DNA of 64,000 nt from Ulota crispa (GCA_963920765.1 OY987243.1:35587060-35651059), one strand, 5' to 3'. Shown: positions 1-12,269, counted from the first letter of the stretch. The notes: a model not told the origin generated them from the sequence alone. A program made the numbers and translations.

Positions 1-116
1 CAAACTCATGGTAATCACACATAGTTGCAAGGCCTAATTATGAAACCGAAATCTTGCACAATGAGTACATATTGACTTTGAGAATCTAATTTTAGATAGT
101 GTTATGCGTATCTGTT

Positions 117-1047
117 TTAACCCCTAAAGGACCAAGCCCTTTTTTCTTTTCTTTTTTGAAAGTAAAATACCGATTTTGGGCAGGTCCCTGTGATTGGGGA
201 TTTTCATATTTTAGGCTGAAATTTCAATAGAATGTGGGAACAAGGTTTATCTTTCATATGCAACAAATTTCATAACATTTGAAAGTATGCATAGGAAGAT
301 ATGGTGTAATATGTTGATTTTCTCACTTGGCGGGCAGCCTGGGCAGATTAGAAAAAATCACATTTTTCAAAGACAAAAATCTGAAACTAGTTAATGACAC
401 TTATGTGAATGTGGAAAGCTTTGAATTATTTCATTTTTATCAATGAGATGAAAGTTATGAGGAGTTTTTGTTTGTGGGCAGTTATGGATTCTACTCTAAA
501 GTAAACTTTGAAGTCCTTTCTTTTACTTAGTTTTCATTGTTTTGGATAAAAAGCAAAGCCAAAGGATGTATATTGCTCATCACAACATTACAACTATTAC
601 GATTGGTGTTTTTTATTCCATAAATATATTCTTAACAATTTAGTGTTGTGAATCAATCTTTACTTTTTTTTACTTACTATTTTTTACCCACATGTTGTAT
701 AATTCCAACTAATTTGAGATTTTTTTGACATGTACCCTACTTAGGCAAAATAAGGAATCTAGAGAAGGACCACCAAACACAACCTTTTTTTCTTAGGAAT
801 TTTACCTTTTGAAGGGTAGTTTCCTGGTTTTTTACAAGACTTTTTTCAACATTCAAACTGTTCTATCATCTAATCCATGTTGTGGAAAATTCTGAAGTTT
901 TTCCAAATCTTTGTAAACTATCTTGCTACAAGATTCTATGGTTACATTTGCATAGAAATGTTTTTTTTTCAAACTTGGTTGATGCTCTAAAAATGACAGC
1001 TTTGGAGAGTTTTTGGTGAAAACACTACTTTGTCCTTTAGGGGTTAA
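117..1047. mobile_element. TTAA element A (piggyBac-like MITE, about 930 bp)
   Basis: The element is bounded by TTAA at 117-120 and 1044-1047. Its termini read CCCCTAAAGGACC at the left and GTCCTTTAGGGG at the right, giving an inverted repeat of about 12 bp. The interior has no credible coding frame. It is homologous along its length to the element at 24965-25885 (similar size, same internal GGGCAG segments), so the two belong to one subfamily. The piggyBac assignment rests on the TTAA target and CCC-starting ends and is an inference. Confidence 0.75.
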
Positions 1048-1106
1048 CCCTTGAACAACCATGGGACATAGTATATACGTTGACGTATAATTGTCATTTG
1101 CTACTA

Positions 1107-1429
1107 CAGTGGTGCCTCCATAGGATTAACCCATGTAACAAAAATGCTTGCCTAACATGATTGTCCCTGTCCCAGTGAGGCCAGGAACATGTGTTTTTTA
1201 CCTAAGTAAGAAAAAATGTTTCCATAAGAAAAAGCACCTCTTGCATTAATGTCCAGGGGCTGCTTTATGAACAAAACCTGTCTACGTAAGACAAATTTGC
1301 CTTTACCATTACGCTGGCCCTAGAAGCATGGCTTTCCTTTTTGGCATGGTGAGTTTTGCTACGGTGAATGCTTCCGTAAGATGAAAAGATATTTTGTCCC
1401 AATGCTTTCATGTTAACCAGGCACTACTG
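1107..1429. mobile_element. mariner/Tc1-type MITE with TA target
   Basis: Terminal repeats CAGTGGTGCCT and AGGCACTACTG are flanked on both sides by TA (1105-1106 and 1430-1431). The insert is absent from the homologous element at 47031-47264, whose sequence is continuous across this point. No open frame fits a transposase, so it is non-autonomous. Confidence 0.6.
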
Positions 1430-1591
1430 TATTATGTAATTTTAATTTGGGATCTCAAGTAGCTCACTAGAACCGCATTGATCTATTCTCCAACTTCTTT
1501 GTTGGTCTCAAATGTAGTAGAAGTGTGGATCCATTCCAACTACAAGAAAAATATCCTATATTGTACTAGTCGCAAAGGGCCTCTCGGTTGT

Positions 1592-2313
1592 TTAACTCCT
1601 AAAGGACCACTTGTCCCTATGGGGGACATATGGGATTTCGGGCATGTACTTATGGCTAAACTACTATGTGTAATCTTTTGAAAAGTTTATGGAAGATGGG
1701 GAATTCAAAGATCTATGTGGGCATCTAATTTTTCTTCATTTTGACATTTATTGAAGAAGTCAAAAATAAATTTATAAGATTTTTTGTTTGGCGGGCAGCT
1801 CATTTATTTTTTTTAAATTGCATTTTTCAAAATAAAAAATTGAGGTTAGTTCTTTAGACTTATGTATATGTGGGAAGCTTTGAATCATTCAATTTCAATT
1901 GATGAGATGAAAGTTATGAGAACTTTTAGTTTATGTGTAGGCATAGTTGAGATTTTCCACACCTACCCGCAAACCAAAAGTTCTCATAACTTTCATCTCA
2001 TCAATTAGAATTGAATGATTCAAGCTTCCCACATATACACAAGTCTAAAGAACTAACCTCAAATTTTTATTTTGAAAAAGTGCAATTAAAAAATAAATAA
2101 ATGGGCTGCCCGCTGAACCAAAATTCTCATAAATTCATTTTTGACTTCTTCTATAAATTTTGGAATAAGGAAAAAATGAGACACCTACATAGATCTTTGA
2201 ATTCCCCATCTTCCATAAAAGTTTCAAAAAATCACACATAGTAGTTTAACCATAAGTACATGCCCAAAATCCCATTTGTTTCCCGTAGGGAGAAGTGGTC
2301 CTTTACGGGTTAA
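1592..2313. mobile_element. TTAA foldback element C (long hairpin)
   Basis: It is bounded by TTAA at 1592-1595 and 2310-2313, with ends CTCCTAAAGGACCACTT and AAGTGGTCCTTTACGGG. The whole element is an inverted duplication: arms of about 350 bp pair closely around a short loop near 1932-1950. Arm sequence is related to the interior of element A. A transcript would form one long hairpin, a possible small-RNA source (inference). Confidence 0.75.
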
Positions 2314-2316
2314 GGG

Positions 2317-2828
2317 TTAAAGAGGGGGTTTACAAGTAGGGGCTAGTTTGAAAGTAAACGCAATCAGGGACAACTTGTTTGTACTATTGCCATTGTCTTG
2401 TTTGGCTAATAGGGCACTCAAAAGTTGGATTGTATGAGGAAATTGCTATCACATGGGTGAGTATGGTAATTTCACGTCGAGGAGGACGTATTCCGTCCTT
2501 GGGTCTGAAAAAACAATCTGTAAGCAAAAAAAGTAGTTTTTCATCTATTTTTTTCCAGAAGAGATAGTAAACGCGTAGTTCATCATGGAAGGCAAAAAAA
2601 AAATCTTTGTCAAATACGCTCATATTTTTAGGTGACCTAAACTGTGACAAGATTGACAGACATGGTCTTATGTCCCATATTGCCCTTCTTGCAAGGTTCC
2701 TGAGGTCTATGTATTGTTGACTTTTAGATTTTTGCGAAGCATTATTATAATTCTTGGGCACTTGATTAGTGCCACATAGTATTGCAGCCGAGCTAGCCGC
2801 GGTGACCAGCTTGACGTTTAAGGGTTAA
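2317..2828. mobile_element. possible further TTAA element or remnant
   Basis: The right end reads CGTTTAAGGGTTAA at 2815-2828, like the end of element B. The left boundary is the shared TTAA at 2317-2320, but the bases after it do not mirror the right end. It may be a truncated copy, or the tail of an outer element that begins before the window. Confidence 0.3.
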
Positions 2829-3029
2829 GCATGATGTAAAGACGCTCATTGTATTTTTATATTTTAACTAATTTTGATATCCAAATATTATTGTGGATAT
2901 TCAAAGTGTTTTTTCATATATTTTAAACAATAATAATCACAAACTCTAATTTTATACCAAGCAAAAGATAGAAATATATTTAATGAGTCATTTAAAGTGG
3001 TGCATTGACAATACTTCTACATTAAAGGC

Positions 3030-3431
3030 CGCTTCACACTATGGTCAAAGGTTGAGAGCTTGTTGGTCTCCACCAATCAAATTGCAAGAAACCAAAAGTT
3101 TGACCTCTTGACCCTTCACAATAGAGGCCAAACTCCAGAGGCTGTCATCCTCCAAATGTCTACATGGCAACACTATATCATCCAAAGCGATGGATTCTCA
3201 AGAAAAGTTTGGGCCAAGCAAAAATGGAAACCCAAACTATGGTCAAGAGGCCATTAAATTGTTTTCATAAAATAATTGGACTTGGCCTTTGGAGGCTTCA
3301 CGCTAAAGGTGGCCAAAGGTATCAAAAACAATATATTATTGCCTATTTTCAGCCCATTTCTTTGGCCTTTCAACAAAATTTGGCCACTCAAACCCACGGC
3401 TCTCAACTAGGTTGGCCATAGTGTGAAGCAA
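3030..3431. mobile_element. MITE with GCTTCACACTATGG ends, Harbinger/Tourist-like
   Basis: Inverted ends GGCCGCTTCACACTATGG (left) and CCATAGTGTGAAGCAACCC (right) enclose about 400 bp. TAA lies directly outside both ends, consistent with the 3-bp TWA target of PIF/Harbinger MITEs. Short frames inside are fortuitous. Confidence 0.55.
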
Positions 3432-3577
3432 CCCTAATTCTCCACAAGCACACTAATTTTTCACACTTAGTGCATGTGAAAACTATTGTACTCTATTAAA
3501 GTAATTATTAGGTGATGCCGCAAGCGGTGACACAAGCAGCTACGCAACAAAAACCCCTCTTCCAAAAGTTGAAATGC

Positions 3578-3907
3578 CTAAGGTAGGAGGCTCTAATTTG
3601 GAACAGGGTCTAAAATGGAGCACCTCAAATGTACTCTATTTGGACGTATTGCTTTTCATAGCCCTTTAACAATGTACACAAAACGTACATTTGAGGAGGT
3701 GCTCCATTTTAGAGCCCTATGACCTTTCCATTTCAAACTTTCATAACTAATTCCACAAAATTTCAAAAAATATGAAACAACTTTAGTTAGATGCCAATTC
3801 TTCTTGTCTTTCAAGGAAATATCAATAAGCAATATTTGAAGAAGTTTCACCTACCCAAAATACAGTTTCAGCCCTTAGCTGCTCCATTTATGAGCCTCCT
3901 ACCTTAG
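3578..3907. repeat. MITE family with internal hairpin, copy 1 of 3
   Basis: Ends are CTAAGGTAGGAGGCTC and GAGCCTCCTACCTTAG. An internal inverted pair near 3611-3706, built around GGAGCACCTC and GAGGTGCTCC, could fold. Homologous copies lie at 9187-9530 (same orientation) and 39112-39433 (opposite orientation). Confidence 0.6.
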
Positions 3908-4491
3908 TGGCACCAATCCTTAGATGCCGGAAACGAGGTCCCCTACTGCCACAATAGAAGTATTCAAACTCATCAGAAAATACAGATTTTATGAGGATTT
4001 TCCTTGCAAAAATGCTATTTCTCACGCAAAATAAAGTTTCTCCATGAAGAAATTAAAAGTTATATACCCTAACAAGGTGTTCAAAAGTGCAAGCTTGGAC
4101 AAGTTTGCATAAGAAAATAAGCAACATGAGCCTTTTTGTGTGTGAGAATGTAAATATACAAACAAAGAATTGGTGAGAAAAGGAGAAAAAAACAAAACCA
4201 AGCCTCGGAACTAGCGAAAAATCAGATTATTTTCTTGCAAAAAGTGGATGAAAAAACAAATTTAACTACAAAATATACCAGGGATTGAAACTCTCGAGTG
4301 TTCTACAACTTTTCGATTCAAAACTAGTGTTGTATAAACTTAGGATTACATCCTACAGTAGACAGATCTCATCCATGGGAGCCGATTAGGTCTCGTGCTT
4401 TGTAAACAAACAGGGCTTCAACCCTTCTTATCAATCTGCCAGATCATCATCATTGTTCCTGATGACGCTGGAGGATCACACTATTTTCTCC
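3908..4491. other. spacer without a recognisable gene
   Basis: AT-rich DNA between the MITE cluster and the first SINA unit. I see no long frame, RNA gene or clear terminal repeat. Homology to the other SINA units begins near 4492. Confidence 0.4.
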
Positions 4492-5836
4492 ACAGCGTTT
4501 CCTTTGCAATGATCGACAACTACTGTTGCAGGAGGTGTGGAGTGCGGGGACGCGTTTCTCTCTGCCAGCGGTATGCCTATTAACCCCTAAAGGACCAAAG
4601 AGCCCAATATGGCCACAGGGGGTGCTTGGAGGTGTGAAAGTATACAAAAAAGGTATTTTTAGCTCAAATTTTGGTCTGTCACTAAAGTCCAAATGGAGTT
4701 GTTAGTTCAAGAAAAATTTCTGATTGGCTTGTTGTTCCTTGATGCACCTCCTTTGTTCTAGATTCTACATGGAATATGGAAAATATTCTATTTTTTCAAC
4801 AATTAGGAGAAGAATGTCTTTGGGCAAACAAAGGGAGCGGCTTAAAGAGCAGATGGAATGGGTGCTCTCATGTCTCATATTGTACAAGGGAGAAGTTTGG
4901 TGATGTGTCACTTTTTTTTTTTCTTGATTTGGGCAAGGTTTTTATAGCTTTAAAGTAAGGAGCTAGTGAAATCTACCTACTTTGAGTGACCATATCTTTT
5001 GGAGTTTCTATCCATTTGTGGAGTATTTTTTTCCATCAAGTACAGCAAGGCACAATCTCATGGGATCAGCCATTAGGTGAATTTTTTTTTGAGAAAATAT
5101 TACAAGAAAGTCCAAAATCTATATTTTGAACTGTTGCCCAAATTGGAAAACATGAGATTCCCAACGATGAAAATTTGACAAATTTATTTGGATTTGAAAT
5201 CAAATTGGTTTGAAATATTTGATTTATAATTGGGTATAGAATGACCGGTTTGAATTATGTGATTACTGGTTCAACTTTCCAAAAAGTAGAGGAATGTGTT
5301 GAAAGTTTCATGTTGGAGTTATTCTGAATGTTCTTAGCAAGACGCTTAGGGGTTAACTGAGTTAATTCGGGTGTTCGAAGTGGTTGTCGATCAGGTCGCG
5401 GGCGCACGATCTGGCAACCGCGGCTCTGCTCAGAGAGTAGCTGGTGGTGCTGATGTGAGGACTCGGGGTCAGAAAATCAAGGTCGGCAATCTCTTCAGAT
5501 ACTTGACATGGTGGTTGAATCTTGCACTTTGGGTTTGCTTTCGGATTCACTTCATCTTAAAGTTGAGCTGGGAGGATCGTGTTGTTTAGTCCTAGGATAT
5601 AAGGAGTTTCGTCGCCCGCTTTTTTGTGTTCCCTCAAGGCTTTGCAGGTTTTCTGTGGCCTTGATCTTAAACCCCTTTTTTGAGGCCTATTTGCTGGGAG
5701 CTAAAGGGATTGTCCCCCAGGCTCTTTTTTCCTCACCTCTCCTTGTAAAATCGTTTATACACTTGTTCAGTATTTTTGGTTGCCCACCCCACAATCCCAA
5801 CCCTGTAGTAAAAGCGAGACCATTCTGCAGACGATT
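4492..5836 (+). promoter_or_regulatory. 5' block of SINA-like copy 1, split by element D
   Basis: Positions 4492-4579 and 5357-5836 align with the 5' blocks of the other copies (shared pieces AGCGTTTCCTTTGCA, TGCAGGAGG, GAGTTAATTCGGG). It probably holds promoter and 5' leader. Element D separates the distal part from the proximal 480 bp. No TATA-like string is present at the place where copy 2 has one. Start of transcription is unknown. Confidence 0.5.
4580..5356. mobile_element. TTAA element D inside the SINA copy 1 leader/promoter
   Basis: It begins TTAA-CCCCTAAAGGACCAAAG and ends CGCTTAGGGG-TTAA (777 bp including both TTAA). In copy 3 the same place reads GATTAACTGAGTTAATTC (28373-28390), and in copy 2 CATTAACTGAG, each with a single TTAA. 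The insertion therefore turned one TTAA into two with no other change. Confidence 0.85.
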
Positions 5837-7177
5837 ATGCCTCCGACAATGCCAAGCGTGGTAGAAAATTCAAGACAAGCTTTGGAGGATAAGAACTTGA
5901 GATGTTATCCAGATGCTAGTCTTCTTGATTGTCCTATTTGTATGGAACCTTTTTCTCCACCCGTTTACCAGGTAAATTCCTTATACGTTTTCCGTGGAGG
6001 TGACCACCACGTATTGGGTATAGAGAGCATAGTTATACAATGCTTGTCATTTTTGTTTATTGAACATATGATTGAACTAGATAGTATCATGGAGGTTACT
6101 TTTAGTAACTTGGTAGCATAAAAGTAGAGCCTCTTTTTGGAAAAGCATTTCTTACTCATCTATGTGAGGTAATTTGTTTCTCATGAAAAGGCTCCACTTT
6201 TGTATTACGTAGTCATAACCTGTTATTCTCAAGCTTGAAAATTTCTACTAACAATGGAGTGTACTAACAATGGAGTGGCAAATACACCTGCGCTGTTTGT
6301 TAGCTTTTGTCTAGAATTCTGAGTTTGCTTCAACAATCTTTGTAATGGTGGATGCTTGAAAGCTATGGTGTGTGAGAAGGGATCATGTAACGGAGCTTTT
6401 CTTCTATTAATCTTCACATTTATTCCGTTTAACAACGTCCATGTAATAAATTTGATCATACCTTTCCATGGTTCTCTAGTGATGGCACTAAATACACTTG
6501 TTTTGTGGGGTGTGCAGTGCATGAATGGCCACTCCATTTGTTTATCTTGTTGTCAGAAGATCCCCCGACAGGAATGCCCATCATGCTCTCAACCAACTGG
6601 TAAAATCCGATCTTTAATGGTTGAGAAGATCCTAGAGTCACTGCAAGTCCCCTGCAAGCACGCTCCTCATGGCTGCAAAGAAATGTTGCAGTACAGCAAG
6701 AGAACCGAGAGGAGAAATCATGAAGAGAACATATGCAAGCACAAGCCCTTCTTTTGTATATATCCATCATGCCTGCATAAAGTTCCAACCTTAGCAGTAT
6801 CCTCCCATTTGGCGGAAGCTCATGGAGTGCAAACAATGCGCCTCGATCCTCGAAGATGTGCGAAATTTCAAATGTCATATATTGATCGTTTCATGATGGT
6901 AGATTTAGGACACGGTGGGCTGATGTTTGTTCACCGTAAGCAGCAGAGGTTACGAGATGTTTTCTTTTGCACCAAAAGCTCTGGAACATCTCAAAAGTAC
7001 AAGCTTCAAGTAAAGTGCACTGCTGGTACTTCGAAATACTCCATCGAAGCTTCAGCTGCCCACGTTGAAGAGGTTGTGGAAAGGTTTCTTGAACCTATTG
7101 ACAAGCTCATGATTCATGTTTATTTTACGGATGAGTCCAGGAAGTATGATGTGGAAGTTGAGGTACAGGGGTCCTAG
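5837..7177 (+). CDS. SINA-like RING/SIAH E3 ubiquitin ligase, copy 1 (open)
   Basis: Two exons, 5837-5971 and 6518-7177, joined by a phase-0 GT-AG intron, encode 264 residues. The start MPPTMPS is chosen because the MxPxxPS start is conserved in all copies. A C3HC4 RING is seen at residues 32-68 (C32, C35, C46, H50, C53, C56, C65, C68), split by the intron after VYQ. A SIAH-type zinc finger follows with C91, C98, H113, C118, C125, C130, H142, H147, then a TRAF-like C-terminal domain to the end. Family members pair with E2 enzymes, form dimers through the TRAF-like part and ubiquitinate targets. The N-terminus is shorter than in many plant SINA-like proteins. AATAAA lies 64 nt after the stop. 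Expression may be affected by element D upstream. Target unknown. Confidence 0.88.
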
Positions 7178-7240
7178 AACTGCCTTTTCTTTTCCAACGC
7201 GGACCCTGTGGTTGAGTAACTCAGAGAGTTTTGTTGATGA

Positions 7241-7246
7241 AATAAA
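7241..7246 (+). other. polyadenylation signal of SINA copy 1
   Basis: AATAAA lies 64 nt after the stop codon. The aligned bases are AATGGA in copy 2 and AATATA in copy 3, and copy 4 has lost the segment, so copy 1 alone keeps the canonical signal. Confidence 0.5.
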
Positions 7247-9186
7247 TGTTGGGAACCATTGTATGTCTCACTGCTTTTAAGCCGGGAATAGGTTGGTACA
7301 AGTGATGTGTGGGAGGATTGGCATACAATACACCCTTGTTAATATGTACACACTCTGATATTGCAAATTTGGATTAGTACATCCTCACTTACCAAAGGCG
7401 TATTCTGTTATGCTCTTCACTTAACACACAAAGGGGTATTTTAGGAGAATAGCATAAAGTGGCGTGTATCGCGTGTGATTTTAAAGTTCTTTCTTGTATT
7501 TATATTATTTCTTAAATAGTTTAGGTGTCCACAGAAGTTTGAAATGCTGTTTTAAGATAGTTGATAAAAAGAACTAGATAACAGATGCATCCTAAATCTA
7601 TGTGTTTGGTCTGCTAAGACGTATTAAAGAACTAGCAGTGAGTGGTTTTTGTTGTTTATAGGAACTCACATAGGTGCCTATTGGTTGGTGACATTGAAAA
7701 CTTATAATTTAATTCTCAAAGGTTTACAAAACAAGATTCAGGCTGTGTTGGATTGAACCTACTCTTCACAGACCTTGTTGAGATAAATCATCAAGGGGTT
7801 AAAAATATTTCCAAAATCCCCTCACAGATATCAGCACTTGGAAATATGATTTATGGGGGCCTTCTTGGGCTGCTTTTTCATGTACTTAGAGTTTTAACTT
7901 GGGGCAACACCCTACTTGATTACTTCCTTATCCCTTTTGCTCCGAAGAAAATCGTTGTCATTCAATCATGCCAGATGAAATGTCTGGAAGGACATAACTT
8001 AAAGGGAATGCAGCATATCGGCGAGCCATACCTGAGCTTGTTTGTCACAAAGGAGTGGTCATAAGATTTCTTTGACTGTGCTTCTAAAATTTAAAACACT
8101 ACGGAGGACTTGGTGGTGGTGCTCACATGGCATGTAGTGTACCTATTTGTAAGGACAATGGTTCACTTGGGGTTGTTTGTGTTAGTGGGTGACTATTATT
8201 TCATTCTCAAACAAAACGTGCTTGTATATAGAATGTTAGCTGTAACTACTCATGGACTATCCAAAGTCCATAATTAACAATCTTGTTATACAAAACATTG
8301 GGATATGTTTAGCATAGAGGGACATATTCCAATTCAAAGTAGAATATATGAGCAAAACAAAACAAATAAAGTTCATAATTACATGAATAGTTCATATGTA
8401 GTTAAGTATGACATATTAGTATAGCTCATCTTGTAAATTGATCATCTTTACATTAAGGTTGTCACATTTGACCCCCTCCTTATGTGCTTGCATGTACACC
8501 CAAAGTGTCTTATTGAACTCATGGTCCATCCAATGTAGTCAACTCATAGTTGGCTTCTAAAAATGATAAAAATGGAAAAAAAATTACTTTGTACATGTTG
8601 TTGACATTCATTGTTGACAGTATGAAGTCAAAACATGGATTGACAACCATATCAAGTATTAAAAATGAAATGGAATGATTTGATTCTTCCTATTCTAGGT
8701 CAAAACCCTGAAAATGCCCTAAAAACACAAGAGGACAGACAAACTTTTACTTATTTTGCTTGTTTTGTGCATCCACCTATATATGCTATTTGACAGCCAA
8801 ATCTTGCCTGAAGTAACAACCTTGCTTTGTTCATCCATAAAATACACCTTTAGATTCCTATAAGTTCTTTTGAATTCTCACACAACCATCCAAATTTTTT
8901 ACCATTCCCTTAATGCTTTTCTCTATTATCATACACATGATTTCTCTCAAAAAAAATGAATTGGTTCAATTGATTCAACAAGGTCACCAAACTTGTCATT
9001 AGTCAATAGTTTGCTTTAGAATGTTGTGTCACAATGAAATTCACTCTTTTTCATGTCACCACTAAAAAAACTTCAATCAAACGTACAAAAATAAAACATG
9101 CTTAAATCTATAAAGACTTATAATGTTGAAATCATAAAATGCATTAAATAGTCTATGGATGGAAGTATGTGCTTACGAGCTTAACC

Positions 9187-9530
9187 TATAGAAATAACTC
9201 TAAGGTAAGAGGTCCTAAAAGTGTGCATCCTCTAAAATGGTGCACCTCTTCAAATGTACTCTATTTGTACATGTTTTTCATAGCCCTTCAACAATGTATT
9301 AGTGATGTAAATTTGAGGAGGTGCACCATTTTAGAACCCTTTGGCCTTTCCACTTAAAAATATCATAACTAATTCCACAAAGCTCCAAAAATATGAAACA
9401 AGTTATGTTAGATGCCAATTTCTCTTGTCTTTCAAGAAAAATTTATTGAAAAATATTATCAAGAAGTTTCACCTCCCCAAAATTCAGTTTCAGCCCTTAG
9501 ATGCTCCATTCACGAACATCAAACCTTAAA
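9187..9530. repeat. MITE family with internal hairpin, copy 2 of 3
   Basis: It aligns with 3578-3907 over most of its length, including the internal AAATGGTGCACCTC / GAGGTGCACCATTTT pair. The terminal repeats are decayed (CTAAGGTAAGAGG). Confidence 0.5.
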
Positions 9531-10188
9531 GTCCCATTTTCACTAGATCATTGGACGCCTATTGGTGAGTAGAATTCATTTTTGCTTTCTCTTTTACACA
9601 TAGGTTCACACATATGGCTTTAAGATGCATTCCACAAAATGCATTAAGGAATCGTGTTTTCTCAGAAGATGCATTTGCCCATATGTAGCATCCAATGAAA
9701 TGCTTCCATATGAGCTCCAAAAATGGAAACAATCATGTGGGACCTTTTTTTTAGGTTGTGGGGTTTTGAAACTCTATTATCCTTTTAGTTTGTCTTTATG
9801 AATTTTTATTCACAGTCATTCTTTTGACGCTTTTTGGCAATGAGAATGAAATTTTTGGTGACGTATTTGGAATTTTCTTCAAGAAACATGAAACAATCAA
9901 TTAACATATCAATAAGAATGGTACACAAGACAAGGTTTTTATTTAACAACCCTTTTTGCTAAGTAGGTGTACAACTTTTTAAGAGAACATTTAACAATAT
10001 TTTCTTCCTTTTTGGTGGATGAAATCGTTGAATTATTCCACAATCTCAACATTAAATTGCTTTTTTTGGATGAATGTGAATTATTTTTATGGAAGGAAAA
10101 GTTTTCATTCCCATTCTACACATGGCCTTGTCCATACATTAAAATAGCTTTGTCTCTTGAGCAAGAATCACTTTTTGCACTCTCTAAA

Positions 10189-11392
10189 TTAACTCCTCAT
10201 TACAAGGGATTTGGACCCAAAAATGGGCCCCTTCCCCCAAAGTTATGGGAACTTTGGGAACACTTCCACATAGGCAATCCGCAGCAATATGACATGGCAT
10301 TAGTGCAACCACGTCAGACATTATTATTTAATTATTATTTTTGAAAAAAAAAACTTTTTTTTGACTTTTTTTATTTTTTTATTTTTTATTTTTTTATTAT
10401 TATTTTTCTGACAACCAGCAGTGGCATTGGAAACATCCAAACTCACAGCCCTTTCTTGGGTTCAAATCCCTTGTAATGAAAGCCCTGAACACCCTTTATT
10501 GGCAACATAACAATTTTGGGCAGCTCACTACCAATGGGGTTTTTATTTATTTTTATTGAAACTTTCACACATGATGTGTCCCAAGAGTAGCTTTAAGGCG
10601 TGACAATTTTCATAACTTCTTACTTCATGATTCAAAATTTATTGCATGATATGTAGTTTTAGTTGCTTGGTGGGCAGACAAAAACTTTTTATTAAACTAC
10701 ATTTTTTGAATTTTGATGTTTGAAACTGGTTCTTTAGATTTATATACACCTAGGAAGCTTTGAATCATGCCAATTTTATCAATGGGATGAACATATGAGG
10801 AGATTTTGTTTGCTGGCAATTCTGGATTCTCTACTCTAAAATAAACTTTGAATTCCATTAATTTACTCAATTTTTATTTCAAGAAAAAAACAAAACCAAT
10901 AGATGAAGATTGTTTATCACAATATTATGACCATTGGGATTGAAATTTTTCATTTCCATAATTATGTTCTTAACAATTTAGTGGTTTGAATCATTCTCCA
11001 TTTTTTACTTACTATCATTTTTTCATGTGTTTTATAATTTCAAATGATTTGAAACTTTTTTGACATATATCCAATTGCTTTGAAGAATAGATCCAAAAAA
11101 TTAAAACCATTTTGGATTTTTTTTCATACAAATATGACCTTAGGAAGTGCAACTACTCAGATTTTTGCAAAGACAAAGAATGGCTTTTTGTCAATTCAAA
11201 CTCAAAAATATAACAATCTACATGGTGAAAATTCTCTAAATTTGTTTTCATGTCTCTTGGTACAAGTGTAGTACAAGATCTTATGGCTACATTTGTCCAA
11301 AAAAGAAAATTCTAAAATTTGGTACTTGTACTAGAAATGGCAATTTTAGAGTGGTTTTGGTGAAAATTTGAGCTTAGTGCTTTGGGAATTAA
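10189..11392. mobile_element. old, decayed TTAA element
   Basis: TTAA at 10189-10192 and 11389-11392 bounds DNA whose interior resembles element A (GGGCAG segments, TGGATTCTCTACTC). The terminal repeats are worn. The paralogous place near 36330 reads CTATCTAAATTAAATG with one TTAA, so this is a filled/empty pair. Confidence 0.6.
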
Positions 11393-11506
11393 ATGAGAAA
11401 AAAGATGAAGGCCCATTTGCAATGAATAGCTGAATGCATTTGGGTGAGAAGAAGTTTCTTTTCTTCCTTGATGCGTGTCCACCAACTAGGCTCTAAGATG
11501 TATCCC

Positions 11507-12158
11507 TTAACCCCTCAAGGCCCATGCACTTTCCCGAGTATCTCAAAATTTGTTCTTGGATGAACAAAATGTCAACATAGTGATAAGTTGCATCAATTTT
11601 TTTAAAATTGTAACCATACAAATCCAAACTAGATACATTAGAGATCACATAGGAAAAGAAAACACAACAATATCACTTATGGATTGAAAGAATATAACAT
11701 TTGATTAAGAGAGTGTTAAAGTTGTGAAAGTGACTTGAAGTCTTTCAATCCTCTTTTCACATCTCAAATTTAAAATTGAGGATACCAAAAAATATGAGTA
11801 TGTAAAGCACATCATGTGTAATCCTAATCAATTTTACGGCTTCTTAAAATCTACTCTACAACTTTTTAAATTAAGTTTCTAATGTGATTGTTTCTCCAAG
11901 TTCTAGAATACTTTAGGCTCATTTTGAAGAGCTCTCAACACTAGAATGTGAAAATTTGCAATGGATACCCTAGCACAAAACCTTAAATAGAAAAATCATA
12001 ATTAGTCATTTTCAAACGCAGAATTTTGATACTAAAACAAGACTTCAACAAGAATTTTAAAAAACAAATCATTGTAATTAATCATGAGGAAAATTTAGGC
12101 ATCCCAAATTACAAACAAGGAGGGACAACTTTGGTCCCCTTGGGCCTCGAGGGGTTAA
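11507..12158. mobile_element. TTAA element E (about 650 bp, CCCCTCAAGGCCC type)
   Basis: Ends TTAA-CCCCTCAAGGCCCA and TGGGCCTCGAGGGG-TTAA. The interior aligns with elements F, M, N, P and U, defining a second subfamily. No coding frame. Confidence 0.75.
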
Positions 12159-12269
12159 ATGAATGGAGGAATACATTAGGCATTCATGTTTTCTCAAATG
12201 ACACATTCTTCCATTTCAAGCACTCAATGGGATGGTTCCATATGACCTCAAAAGAGGAGAGAAATCATG

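Larger units (their letters stand above)
1044..2320. mobile_element. TTAA element B, carrying two nested insertions
   Basis: It starts TTAACCCTTGAACAACC, sharing its first TTAA with element A, and ends GTTTAA-GGGTTAA at 2320. Its ends and interior match, in reverse orientation, the 234-bp element at 47031-47264. The extra length is a TA-flanked MITE at 1107-1429 and element C at 1592-2313, which entered a TTAA inside B's own terminal repeat. Removing C rebuilds the end seen in the 47-kb copy. Confidence 0.65.
7178..10188. repeat. 3' flank of SINA unit 1, shared with units 2 and 3
   Basis: Non-coding DNA that aligns in order with 19823-23250 (unit 2) and 30187-35030 (unit 3). It holds the unfilled sites for elements K (TTAA at 7999-8002), L (near 8868) and I (TTAA at 9619-9622). 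A hairpin MITE sits at 9187-9530. No gene is seen; frames such as 7753-8064 are not conserved between units. Confidence 0.6.

Noticed and set aside
2384..2761. 125-codon minus-strand frame
   Set aside because: Lies in a probable TTAA element remnant, with no domain and no homologous frame elsewhere in the window.
5508..5864. 118-codon frame upstream of SINA copy 1, with partial matches before copies 2 to 4
   Set aside because: Shared nucleotide sequence explains the similarity; the frames differ in length and shift between copies. Treated as leader with incidental upstream frames.
9967..10344. 125-codon frame
   Set aside because: Low-complexity AT-rich translation, runs across an element boundary, and the paralogous unit 3 sequence does not keep it open.
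10440..10475. GGGTTCAAATCCC, resembling a tRNA or SINE B box
   Set aside because: No matching A box, acceptor stem or anticodon arm at the right distance.
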